A program made the position numbers and the translations under genes. A DNA stretch of 64,000 nt from Siphonodentalium dalli (taxonomy: Eukaryota; Mollusca; Scaphopoda; Gadilida; Siphonodentaliidae). Where the stretch lies: NCBI GenBank assembly GCA_032622095.1, contig CP136063.1, positions 11,263,814 through 11,327,813 of the forward strand. Direction: 5' to 3'. Positions within the stretch are counted from its first letter, which is position 1; each line of letters begins with the position of its first letter. This document shows positions 46,675-58,600 of the stretch, in pieces. The notes beneath the pieces were generated by a model. It saw nothing but the letters and a program-made list of their open reading frames with translations. It searched no databases and was not told the origin of the DNA.

Positions 46675-49215
46675 AAGGAATTGTGTTGTATTCACCCACA
46701 AGTCGTTTGGTGTACACATATCGGAATGTTTTTGTTTGCTCTTCACTAATTACTTCTCGGTTCTTTATGAGTTTAATTCTGCATGGATAGTTTATGACAC
46801 GTTGAAAATTTGACCGGTCGTTAACACATTCAACCATTGAATGAAAATTTATTTGCTGCTTAGTTTTATAATCCAGAGTGATACCCTTGACATTACATAC
46901 AGATTTAATGACACCATCTTTCATGTACTGATATCCATAATTTTTCGGTCATAACCCTACAAATTTCATGATTTTAGCATCCGGATGTTCATCAGTCCAT
47001 TTACCAAGGTAGCTGTCTTCGGTTTTGATATTTTCTTTTTCTGGATCGAAAATATACATACAACTATCGGTGTCGAAATACAACACCCTATCTTGGAGTT
47101 TTTCTAAAACTTTATACAACTCCAAGCGTGCATATGCTGTGACAAATGATGCAACAGCTACATTGGCAGATGGATGTGGTTCTATAATACCGGTTTTATT
47201 TTCATAGCTGAATAATATGAATTTATCCTGTTCAAAAATTTCAACTGCTTTGACGGTGATATTTTTATCAGTTAATAGTTCAAAATATCTGGATGGTTCT
47301 GAGATATATTCAGTTTTAGTAAGAATATTATTTTGTGCATTTTGTCCCCATATGCAATTTATCATGAATTTTTCGCACTGGCGGAGTCCTGGGTTTTTTT
47401 CTATTTTTTCTTTTTCAAGTTTTATACCTTCAACCTCATAATAATCTTTAATGTATTTATCTTTATCTTCTTCACTTTTAACATAATTTGGATATCCACT
47501 TGCTTCTTGTTTAATTTTGAGGTATTTATCAATGTAATCCCTGTATACTTTATCCGACCAATCAGTCCAATGCCAAACTTAATACACTTCCAGAATTTGG
47601 TAACCCAATTCTATTGCTTTGAATAATTTTACATGTGTCCAAACTCTAACTAAAGCACGCTGTTCGGTTTTCTGATTACACTGTCCACTTTCATTTTCTG
47701 CACAAGTATATATCATTTTATTATTACAATGGATCGGTAGCACTCGAATGTACCATTTATTTGGAGGTAATACTTTGCATTTAATGAGTCCTTTGTAGGA
47801 TTTGATGTCTCCTATTTGTTCCTGACTTAGAATTGTAGGATGACCAAGTGGGTACTCCTTATATTTATTTACACTAGGATACAAACTGCATATATCAATA
47901 TATTTTATTTCCTGTTTAGATGTTGGTTCTATTTCATGATATAATTTTAGAGCATTAGTCCTGCCACCAAATAATGCTTCCCTTGGTTTAATTGGGTCTT
48001 GATGCAAATAGAATTGATCCATAGTTTGTTTTAAATTTTTGTCTGCTTTACATTTATTGCCCAGGTCATGTTCCCAGATGCATATTAATTTGCATCCCAA
48101 GCTTTTGATTTCAGCTTCCGTTTTTATTGTTTTTTCATACAATTCATGCATTGTTATATTACTGTATAGGTTTCGGCGATTTCTATCTGGATAGCAAGTA
48201 GGACAGCCATGAAAAAAACACCCATACACTTCATACACTGTGTTTGATTCTGCATGATAACCATCAACAAAATGTGTGCCTATTTTAACTTCACCACCAT
48301 TTAAAGATGGATTATCTCTTTAAATAACAAATTTTAAATAGTTGCGTGAGTATAAAATAACAGATATGAACTGAAGACCCCTGTCCGGAAAAGCTTCTAT
48401 CAATTAATATTGATATTATTTCGAATATTAAATCGGGACCGTTCATGTTACTATTTGTAGAACAGACCATTCGAATGATACCATATTGCGATATAGAGCA
48501 CTGGGCTGTCCCTACGGCTATGCAACTAAAGTAAAATGTCACAAATTGGTTGTTTGCATTGTTTCGTGCCACATATATGAGCGCTGATAAGTATAATTAA
48601 CGTGTATTTGTGACAAAATTGTTACATAACATTTCTGGTCTCTGTTAACGGTAACCACTATTGTTCGTTAGCTGAACAAACACACCTTTTTTAGACCAGA
48701 AAATATTCGAAATAAAATTAATATTAATCGATAGAAGCCTTTCCGGACACGAGTCTTCAATTCAAATCTAATATTTTATACCCCGGTAACTATATAATAC
48801 ATGTTTACAAAGAGATAATCCACCTGCAAAGCATGTTTTATGTTTATATTTTGATTTGTAGCAATGTACTGTAGCCATCGAATTGCTTTCATTGAAAATA
48901 TACCCGCTTGTGGATATCCAGCGTCTGAAATTATACCTAGAGAATTCTCTGGTAATGAATTTTTTCTCCATGCAAGGTTACAGGTTTGAGCTAATGTTAT
49001 TACTTCCCGGAATGGATCTATTTGATCAGTTTCCATTACACATAGTCTGAATTTGCCACATCCACGTCTTACAATGTCTACATCTGATTTACAATACTTT
49101 TGAATTTCTTTTTGGAAATCAAAAATATCCCCACCCCTAGCTTCGTACCATTTGAGAAATGAAGTCCTATTTTCCTCAGACATGATTTCAGGTTTATAGT
49201 ATTTAACTCTTGCAT
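46661..49215 (-). pseudogene. POLB: Polinton protein-primed DNA polymerase B, interrupted
   Basis: In order on the minus strand: IFDFQKEIQKYCKSDVDIVRRGC (exonuclease/TP-region end), IRWLQYIATNQNINIKHAL, a MITE insertion (48306-48826), THFVDGY and VYEVYGCFFHGCPTC, motif A YIDICSLYPSVNKYKEYPLG, motif B NPGLRQCEKFMINCIWGQ, motif C RVLYFDTDSCMY, PKNYGY and the C-terminal YGWN. These are the marks of the Polinton family B polymerase. Lesions are a TAA at 47579-47581, a TGA at 46949-46951 (inside the expected GGPKNYGY), the MITE, and a 5' truncation near 49215, where a plus-strand zinc-finger pseudogene follows. Apart from these, the frame is conserved downstream of the MITE. Confidence 0.9.
48306..48826. 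mobile_element. MITE family A, copy 3, inside the polymerase gene
   Basis: The ends gatggattatctcttt and aaagagataatccac match the family A termini. The polymerase coding sequence resumes on each side between HAL and GGEVKIG, so the insertion is well bounded. ttaaa on the left and gcaaa on the right suggest a 4-5-bp target duplication that has diverged. Confidence 0.85.
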
Positions 49216-49321
49216 GACATGTTATGTTAGCTTGAGTCAGACAATACAGTTAAGACCAGCGTATTTGCGTTTGCAGGCACCGACACACGCCACATATACA
49301 GTTAACACTGTGTACGGGGAA

Positions 49322-50270
49322 ATGGAGCCACAAACGATGGAAACTGAAGATGACCAACACATACCGGGGAATACGTCGCAAGCAGTGGATTCGTTAAGAG
49401 TATCCACACTGTTGATCGCCCGTATCAATGTGATGTGTGCGATAATTCATTTACATACTTGTCTATCCTGACTAAACATAAGAGGATTCACATTGGGGAT
49501 CGCCCGTATCAATGTGATGTGTGCCAGAAATCATTTACTCAATCAGGTAACATGAATGCACATTAGAGGATCCACGTGGGGGATCGCCCGTATCAACGTG
49601 ATGTGTGCAATACATTATTTGTTCACAAGAGTAACCTGACTGCTCATAAGAGGACCCACATGGAGGATCGCCCGTATAAATGTGATTTTTGCGAGAAATC
49701 GTTTATCACTATGAGTAACTTGACTGAACATAGGATGGTCCACACGGGGGATCGCCCATATCAATGCAATATATGCGAAAAATCTTTTACTCGATCCAGT
49801 TACCTTACTTTGCATAAGCGAATCCACAACGGAGATCGCCCGTATAAATGTGATGTGTGCGAAAAATCGTTTATTCAGTCGAGTAACCTGACCAAACATA
49901 AGAGGATCCACACTTGTCATCGCCCGTATCAATGTGATATTTGCGAGAAATCATTTTCTCAGTCGAGTAACCTGACTAGACATAAGATGATCCACACTTG
50001 TGATCGCCCGTATCGATGCGATATGTGCGAGAAATCATGTATCACTAAGAATAGATTGACTACACATAAGCGGATGCACACAGGGGATCGTCCATTTCAA
50101 TGCGAATTGTGTGGGACATCATTTGACCGTATGAGCTGTTTGCGGAGACATAAGCGATCCACACAGGTTGAGTAACATGATGGAACATGAGATGATACAC
50201 AATCGGCATCTGTGCAACCTGTGCGATAAATATTTCACAACGCAGTGTGGCTTGAGACAGAAGTGAACTG
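49322..50270 (+). pseudogene. C2H2 zinc-finger gene, nine-plus fingers, decayed
   Basis: From an ATG at 49322 (MEPQTMETEDDQHIPG) a short acidic leader runs into a frameshift near 49395; the finger frame then starts at TVDRPYQCDVCDNSF. A TAG in finger 2 (49564) replaces the first codon of KRIH. From 49576 the frame is open to 50175 and holds seven full fingers with GDRPY-type linkers. Finger 3 has lost its first Cys (YQRDVC), and two linkers read TCHRPY and TCDRPY. After the stop, at least one more finger remnant (LCNLCDKYFTT) follows to about 50270. Linker style matches the 17.6-19.0-kb array. Confidence 0.8.
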
Positions 50271-50688
50271 CCGTTACATAAGATAATTCACTCAAGTGAT
50301 CGTGATTTTGCGAATAAGGAATAAGAGAATACATTGGCCTAACAATATTTACCTTGACGTTGTAAGACAATATATAATGGAATGTACTGGCACAGGATCT
50401 TTAATGCTGCACCAGCGCAGCTCCCATCATGAAAGGGTTAACACATCTTTGAACATAATATCTATTACAATAATGAATCTGAACCGTATCTGTTTGGTAT
50501 CACTTCCAAATATGTTTATGTAATATCAGCACCACTATATTGTACCAATTAAAATTCCATCCCCCACACCCCCCCCCCAACATTAAACGCAAGCAAATAA
50601 AATCTGTTTGATATCACTTTCACATATGTTTGTATAAAAAGCGCACCACAATTATTTTGTACAGATTAAAACTTCACCCCCCCCCATT
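50271..50688 (+). repeat. Imperfect duplication of about 110 bp
   Basis: The segment ctgtttggtatcacttccaa...gcaccac...ttaaaattccatccccc at about 50490-50580 is repeated with changes at about 50608-50690 (ctgtttgatatcactttcac, gcgcaccac, ttaaaacttcacccccc). No gene is present. Confidence 0.6.
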
Positions 50689-50850
50689 ATCAGCTTACCT
50701 TCTGTTCCGTGAGTAGGTAGATGTCGTCGGAGGTATCGTGATATTTTATAAACTGTCTGACATGTGTTATCAGCTTACCTTCTGTTCCATGAGTAGGTAG
50801 ATGTCGTCGTCGTCGGTATCGTTATATTTTATAAACTGTCTGACATGTGT
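50689..50850 (+). repeat. About 80-bp tandem duplication
   Basis: Two adjacent copies of ttatcagcttaccttctgtt...gagtaggtagatgtcgtcg...attttataaactgtctgaca. The second copy has an extra gtcgtc. Confidence 0.85.
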
Positions 50851-51215
50851 TATAATTCACGTTGCTGTGTTCAGTTCAGTTCTTTTGAGACCAAATTATA
50901 TGTGGTACATATGTTTCTTCATCATTCATGAATCATTGGGGTGAACAATTTACCATCTTCTTCCAAGCAACGTCATGACATATGAGCATATTTTTTTAGC
51001 TACATGGACCAATGGGAAGAGAACGGACGCGGTGACCACATGCTCATCCGCATGCAGTATTGCTATAATTCAGGTGGTATTCATTTCGGAATACTATTTT
51101 GTATTTATTGTATCGTGTTATGTGTCGTATTGTTGGTAGCGTATCATGATTTGTATAGTATCGAGAACAAGTCACAGGTAAACACACTTCAGTCTGGCAT
51201 CGAAACCCAAATGTA
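50851..51215. other. Non-coding interval
   Basis: No gene supported. A 70-codon plus-strand ORF (51004-51216) has a hydrophobic stretch but no family resemblance. Confidence 0.4.
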
Positions 51216-51476
51216 GCGGTTTCTTTACACTGTTTATAGCTCGATGGAGCTGCCTCCACGGTATCATAGACCAAACGAGCTATCAGTGCTGTAACTATTC
51301 ATCGTTAATACAATATACATACCGGTACAGCGATACACTTCAAACGATACGCTTATATTACCACAGGTTTCTTTACACTGTGTATAACTCGATGGAGCTG
51401 CCTCTACGGTATCATAGACCAAACAACGTGTTATTAGTGCTGTAACGATTCATCGTTAATACAATACACGTACATG
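51216..51476 (+). repeat. Tandem duplication of about 145 bp, second copy interrupted
   Basis: ggtttctttacactg...gatggagctgcctccacggt...gtaactattcatcgttaata begins at about 51219 and again at about 51366. Copy 1 runs on into accggtacagcgatacactt. In copy 2 this continuation is displaced to 52121, beyond the inserted satellite-type element. Confidence 0.8.
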
Positions 51477-52124
51477 ATTTTTTTGTCATGTAGGTGCTGG
51501 GTTGTGGGGGGGGGGTATCCTATAATTTCTCGCTGTTTCATGACTATATAAAGCAATACAAACATGATTTTGTGTTGTCATGTAGTCGCTGGGTGGGGGG
51601 GGGGGGGAGATATGCTGGCCTTAACATCTTCGTTTCTTGACTATATAAAGCAAAATAAGCGATAACACCATAAGATGAGTTTTTTGTCATGTAGGTGCTG
51701 GGTTGGGGAAGATATCGAGACCTGGACATTTGAAAAAAAATTAAATTAAATAAAAACAAATTTATATCTCAAAAGTAATTTCTCTGGCCATTTCAAGATC
51801 AAACAATCAAATCTGTGATAAACAAATTTTGTCACTTGGAAACAAAAATATTTTAATCATAAAAAAAACATATATTTAAAAAAAAACATTTTTCCGGCCA
51901 TTTCAGGATCAAACAACGAAAAGTGTGAATTTAAACAAAAAATAAAATAAAAATATTAAATCTCAAAAAAGAATTTTCTGGCAATTTTTCGGTCAAACGA
52001 TATCAAATGAGTGAAATTATTGTTTAGTCATATATGGGGGAGATATCCAGGGTGGGGGTATTCTAGGGATATCTTCCCCAGCGAGGGAAGATATCCTGGG
52101 GGGATGCATGACGTGTTACACCGG
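51477..52124 (+). mobile_element. Short relative of the foldback satellite element
   Basis: It contains three satellite-like units (gtcatgtaggtgctgggt), then the A-rich right flank and the terminal gttacaccgg, in the same order as the right arm of the 27.5-32.9-kb element. The left terminus is missing or rearranged. It interrupts copy 2 of the 145-bp duplication. Confidence 0.75.
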
Positions 52125-52221
52125 TATAGCGATACACTTCAAACGACACGCTTATCGTATCGTGTTATGTGTGTTACAACTTATTACAGGAAATCATGTA
52201 ATTTCTGAAGATGGGCATTTG

Positions 52222-52672
52222 TGTTATAGGTGCCGTTTTTATTTGTTTTAGTAAACTGCTACTTTTATGTATCATGATAGTTGCGCGCGTCCTGCATTGT
52301 TATTTCATCATGTTATGGGTTAACTGAAATGTGTGTCAGTGTGTATGCGCGTGAGAGCGAGCATGAATGATTGTGTCACCTGCACACTGATTAGCACTCA
52401 CCTATTACTGGCGGGAAAATTAGCGCAGTCCGGGGGTCATTCAGTAATTAGCTTTTGAAATAGACAGACGCACAATATTGATTTACCCGTTTGAGATTCA
52501 ATGGTTAAATGAAATGCGAATTTCATTTTTAAGGATTATCTTTTATATGTGGTTTATTATATTGGCTGTGCTGTGATAATTATGTTGAAGTTTATACTTT
52601 TTAAAATACAATTTATCGACCCAATTACTTTGTTGTTGGACTCTACGAAATCTTAGATCCAGCGGTATAACA
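52222..52672 (+). repeat. 5' LTR
   Basis: The 451-bp LTR begins TGTTATAGG and ends CGGTATAACA, with TGTTATA/TATAACA inverted termini. It includes the (gt)-rich tgtgtcagtgtgtatgcgcg segment shared with the 3' LTR. Promoter elements are not evident to me. Confidence 0.9.
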
Positions 52673-54481
52673 AACTTGGCGTTTTCGGAGGAATCGGCTG
52701 TTGGCGTTGGAACTTTAAAGTGATAAAATCAGCGATTTCAGAGAAGAACTCGATGTCCCTGATTCGCCGCGAGGTGAATCGCTCGGGGTAAGCTTTGCTT
52801 ACAACATCGTTTTCGGAGGAATCGGCTGTTGTGTGTGTGTTACTACAGACTGCAGTACGGTTCGAGAAGTTAACTCATCTATTCAACGTTTGAAGATGTG
52901 GGAGAAGAATACTGTGTGATTCTGAGGAAGTGTTAGTGTGTTTCATTCTCAGATATATGGTAAACTGGAAGCGTTGTGTACAGACTATATAAAGGTAACA
53001 TAACGTCAAAATAGACCCCTCTCCCAGAGAACTGAGATGCCCGGTACTTATTTCGATCACCTGAACAGTAATAGCACCGGAAGTGTTCTTTGTGTCATAT
53101 GACGTCATAACTGTTGCCCGGTACGTTAGTTTGACCTAACCGGAAGTTGGCGCTCTAATTATAGATTCTGGAATTCCGGATCGTGACGTCACTTTTCGGC
53201 GATTTTGATAACCCGCGGGTTGTGTTTGTGGAAAGTTCGTAGTTTAAGAATACTTTGATGAATACTGATAGTGAGAGTCTATGATTGTTTGGATTCACTC
53301 TATCACTGGTTTGACTTATAGTGATATGTTTCATTCCTAAATGTACATTTGTGGCATGAAATAACTTTATTTATATTTCATTATGTATCTGAAATGTTTA
53401 TTTTTTTTCACATGCATTGAATTTGATTGAGATTTAAAGTGACATTCATCAATCAATATTTATTTTATGATTTTTCAATTTCAAATTGACAAAATGGATT
53501 TGATTTTTCCACCGGTGGAATTATTGTGTTATTTTAACAGGTGCGTCTGATCAAACTTATAGTTAGGAATAATATATGTTTAAATTCAAAATTTTCCACA
53601 TTTTTGGGGCCACTTTGGACTTTTTTTCGTCGTCCTTTTACGCACCGACTAACATTGGTCTTTTGTAGCTTAGCTCCCTCCCCCCCCCGTTTAGGTTTAA
53701 AGCAGTTCACATTTAACTCTCCCAGCATGACTGTATCGCGTCACTAGTGAGCGAGTTCGGTGTGTGTAAGCACATTGAAAGGTGTGTGAAAATTCTTTGT
53801 GTGTTAGATTCCAACCCCTGCACTTTTCTCTCGCACTTGTGTGTTTGATTAGCAATTGTATGTCAGTGTTTACTGCTGTTTATTATTTCAGATTTATATT
53901 TCAGCTGCGCTTGCATCTTTGAAAATTTATTAATCTTTCATTTGCCGCAGTGCATTGAAAATAGGAGTTGTAGATTTTTCAGATCATCCACCGCAAATTA
54001 TTCTTGACCTTTTGCCTGAACATGTGTTTGTCTCCGATTGAATTCTTATTTTTCAGAATTTCCGAGATAAAATCAGATTCACTATATTCGATGTTTCAGG
54101 TCTTTGTTATTGTATAGGAATAACTTTGATAAGCTAGGTTTTCTATTTGCATCTGTCGTTTGATTAGCAAACATTTCAGATTATGTTGTGAGTAGTGACT
54201 GGATTCAACAATACTGTTTCGTTAATAATTATTTTCAGACCATAAATCGTTCTGAATTGCAGGGACGGTCCTTACGTTTCATTGAAATTAAATCATTGTT
54301 TTGTGAAATTTTGTATTTCCCTCAACGATTCATTTTTCGTCAATATTGCTGCTGTACTTAGAGGGATCCTCTTAATTACAGCTATTTTTATTTCTCGCCG
54401 ATAAATATCGGTACCGTAGACAGAGATATTTTTTTCTCTGTGTTATTATTTGCAGATATATTGTTTTGATTTGACATAGTC
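52673..54481 (+). other. Retrotransposon 5' leader
   Basis: A 1.8-kb untranslated leader. It starts aacttggcgttttcgg; any primer-binding site should lie here but I cannot match it to a specific tRNA. The segment gttttcggaggaatcggctg occurs twice (about 52680 and 52809). Several ttttcag sites occur before gag, so splicing of the leader is possible. Confidence 0.6.
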
Positions 54482-55651
54482 ATGGGTGACACTTGTATGT
54501 CAGAAGAAGACATGCTTAGGGCATTACAAGCCTCTGGTAAGTATAACATACTAGTCAAGACTGAAGATACACAACAAGATGTACCAAAGACGCCGTTGCA
54601 AAATTTACTTGCGACGATCAACAAATTAAATGGCAACAAAAGCAAATCGCCAGGAGCTAGGCCTGGTAGCTATCAGTCATTTGTTAAACCAGTTAGTACT
54701 TTTGTACCGGTACCTAAAATATCTAGTTTCTCAGGTGAGGATCCACCGCAGAAAGGTGATGTCACATATCGTGAATGGTGTTATGAGATAAGATGCCTTC
54801 AAAGTGATCCCGACATTTCTGATAGTTGTTTGTTGCATGCTATTCGTCGTTCTCTTCGTGGTATGGCACGTGAAGTGATCATTCCTCTAGGAGAGCGTGC
54901 CACAGTTGTACATCTTCTGGAGAAACTAGATACCCATTTTGGGGAAGTTTCCTCTAATGGCATGGTGATACAAGAATTTTTTAATTCTACGCAGCAGTCA
55001 GGAGAATCGGTGACAGCTTTTGGATGTCGACTTGAAACTACTCTGGAGACTGCCATAGAATGTGGAAATGTGGATCGTGTAGTGAAGAATGACTTGTTAC
55101 GGCACAAATTCTTTTCGTCCCTTTGTTCGGAACAGCTGAAAAGCCAAACACGCCACAAATACGACACCATATTTGACTTTGATTAGCTTCTTCGAGAGAT
55201 ACGTGTAGTGGAGAAGGAATTGAGTGTTCATTCGTCATCGACTTCATTCTCAACTGGGAAGTCCAAAGCTTAGCACCACGTGGTTCAATCTGACTCTGGA
55301 TCTGATAGATTTGATCTCCTAGAGAAGAAGATGGACAAGAAACTAGAATCCCTCGAAGCTAGAATGGAGGCAAAGATTGACCAGAAGCTGGATTTGATAT
55401 TGCAGAAGCTTGATCAACCAAGACCGTACCAGCCTCCACCACAGGAGCATTCTCATCCTGACTTTGGTTTTGGCCAGGGCAGAGGCAAATTTACTCAACA
55501 GTTTGGCCGGGGAAGAGGAAACTTTTCTCAACCAAGATACAATGCTGGCCGTGGAAGAGGAAGGGGCTGGATGTCAACAGGAGGTGGTCGAGGTTCTCAA
55601 AATGGGTCAACGCCAGGTGGTCAGATAGGGAATCAACAGCCAAAAGGTTAA
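54482..55651 (+). pseudogene. gag: gag, one frame with two stops, RGG-rich C-terminus
   Basis: The frame begins MGDTCMSEEDMLRALQASGK. The capsid-like region (about residues 80-220) includes YREWCYEIRCLQSD and LLEKLDTHFGEVSS, reminiscent of Ty3-type gag and PNMA-like domains. TAG codons at about 55184 and 55271 interrupt it, but the same frame continues through a coiled-coil stretch (EKKMDKKLESLEARMEAKI) to a Gly/Arg-rich tail (RGRGKF-, GRGRGNF-type repeats). No CCHC zinc knuckle is seen; the RG repeats probably bind RNA instead. It ends at a TAA near 55649, about 390 codons in all. Confidence 0.8.
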
Positions 55652-55688
55652 CCGCCTCTGTTGTTGGCCAGACAGAGGTTGGTGAAAT

Positions 55689-58600
55689 GAAGGGTCAAAA
55701 TTTTAATTGAACGACTGGTTGGAGATTATAATCAGACAGGAGTTATTTTTCAAGGCGAGCAATTTCTTGTTTTGATCGACAGTGGGTCAATGTTGACAAC
55801 CATTTCTGTTGGATGTCTAAATTCACTGTCTGATAAACCAGAGTTATTAAACTTAGACAATATAGGTTTACAAGTTTCCATAGCTGATGGATCTACTTTA
55901 CCGAACTTGGGTTTCTTTGAATGTGTTGTCAAAATACCATTCCTATGTGATTTCCCTATGTCTATTCCAGCACTTATTGTTCCAGATACTGAGTATAACC
56001 AAATTTGTCCTATAATAATTGGGACTAATGTTATACGTTTGTGCAGAGACCTTACAGTTTGCTATTCAATTAACCCACCAACAGAATGGGAGATGGCGAT
56101 TAACAGTTTGACATGCTCTGCCATACCAGTAAAGTCAACCAACAAGATAGCTGTTGAAATTGAACCATATCAGACAATTACCATACATGGGATAGCCAGA
56201 CATGCCAGTGGACTTAACACAGACTTTGTTACAGAACATTATTCCGAGGATGCCAGGTTTACAGTTTGCCCTCGGTTAACCAAGTCCAACCCTATGACTA
56301 ACAGTAGCAGAATACCAGTTCAGCTGTGTAATGTATCGGCAAAGACTCTAGTTATCCCTCCACATATGACGATTGCACAAGTGAATGAAGTCAAGGTTGT
56401 CGATTCACTTGCATCGCAGATGGCCATCAGTAGTGAATGTCATCCAATGCCGCGTATGCTGGGAGTTCAAGTTGACGATAGCCATATGACAAAGGAACAG
56501 ATGACTGAGGTGGATACTTTGCTAGATCGGTGGAGCCATGTTTTCTCTACAGGCCCCCTGGACTTGGGATGCACTGATCTTGTTACTCACCAGATCAAAC
56601 TTACTGACGACACTCCATTCAAGCAACCATACCGAAGAATCCCACCTGCACTATACGAAGAGGTACGTCAGCACATTAGAGAAATGTTGGAGGCAGGTGT
56701 GATAAAGGAAAGTGACAGTCCCTATTCATCGAACGTTGTCTTGGTGCGTAAGCGTGATAATTCTTTGCGCTTTTGCATAGACTTCCGTTCTCTGAACTCA
56801 AAGACTGTCAAGGACGCGTATCATTTGCCACGCTTTGATGACATTGTGGAGACCTTGCACGGATCGCGCTATTACAGCAAACTGGATTTACGAAACGGAT
56901 ACTGGCAGTGTCCTATAATTGAAGAGGACAAGTTCAAGACAGCTTTTATGTTGGAAACTTGGGATTTTACCAATGTGAGAGACTCGGCCAAGGCATGGTC
57001 AATGGGCCAGCAACCTTCCAACGACTAATGGAAAAGTGCATGGGCGACATGCATTTGCGGGAATGCCTGGTTTTCTTGGACGATCTACTGATTTTCAGCA
57101 AGGAATTCACGCAGATGGTTGATCGCCTTGATGCTGTTTTCGCTCGCCTCCCCAAGCACAACTTAAAGCTGAAGCCAGATAAATGTGAGTTGTTCAAAAC
57201 ATCTGTAACTTATCTGGGTCATCTCATCTCTGGAGAAGGTGTAGCTACAGATCCTGAAAAGATTTCTGTCCTCAAGGAATGGCCAGTTCCACAGAATGTC
57301 AAGCAGTTACGACAGTTTCTTGGTTTTGCTGGGTATTACAGACGCTTTGTCAAAGGTTATTCTGCAATTGCCCAGCCATTAAATCAACTCCTGGAGGGTC
57401 ATTGTACAGAGACCAAGACAAAGGTTAAGAAGAAGAAAGTATCCAAATCATGGATATGGACCGACCGTAAACAATTGGCCTTCGACACAATCAAAGAGAA
57501 GTTATCAGAGCCACCGGTCTTAGCTTATGCTAATTATGACCTCCCCTTTATCAGTCACACAGATGACTCTGGAATCGGTTTGGGGGCTGTCCTCTACCAG
57601 CTTCAAGATGTCATTGAGCGTGTGATCGCATATGCTAGTCGTGGACTTAAGCCAAGTGAGAAGAACTACCCGGCTCATAAGTTGGAATTTCTGTGCTTGA
57701 AGTGGGCTGTAACAGACAAGTTCCATGATTACCTGTACAGAAACACCTTCAAGGTGGTGACAGACAACAATCCACTGTGCTATGTTTTGACTACTGCGAA
57801 GTTGGATGCAACAGGACACAGATGGGTCACTTGCTTGGCAAATTACAACTTCCAGCTCGAGTACCGAGCAGGACGCCTTAACGGAGATGCTGATGGTCTG
57901 TCGCGGAAACCAATTATGTATCCAGCTGTTATTAAAGCAGTTTGCCAAGCAGCATCTGTGAGTTTACCATTAGTGGATAGTGTATCAGTTGTTTCTGCTC
58001 TTCCTTCGGCCGGGGGAGGGATGGAACATTCTGTGCATGATTCCATTAATTGGGAGCTCGAGCAGAAGGAGGATCCTGTGATAGGTAGAATAATACATCT
58101 GGTGAAGAAAGGCAAACGCTTGAGTGAGGAGGAAATCAAGAAAGAGTCACATTTGGTAAGGACTTATCTTCGGGACTGGAACCAATTAAGTTTGAAAGAG
58201 GGTGTTCTATTCAGAGAGTCTCACATGGATGAAGAAGTTGTGGTGCAGTTGGTTGCCCCTGATGCTTTCCGGTCAAGAGCTCTGCAATGAGTTCACAACG
58301 ACGCAGGTCATCAGGGTCAAGATAAGTCAGTATGGCTAGCCAAACAGAAGTTCTTCTGGCCTGGAATGGTGCGGGATACTGAGAAGTGGGTAGAGAACTG
58401 TGGAAGGTGCATTCGGCGTAAGAAGCCAGTAAGAGTTGCTGCGAAACTTGTTCCGATACAGACGTCGCGACCAATGGAATTGGTCTGTATTGACTTCTTG
58501 AGTCTCGAGATGTCTAAAGGTGGGTTTGAAAATGTATTGGTCATTACCGATCATTTCACCCGCTATGCTCAGGCCATTCCCTGTAAAAATCAAACCGATC

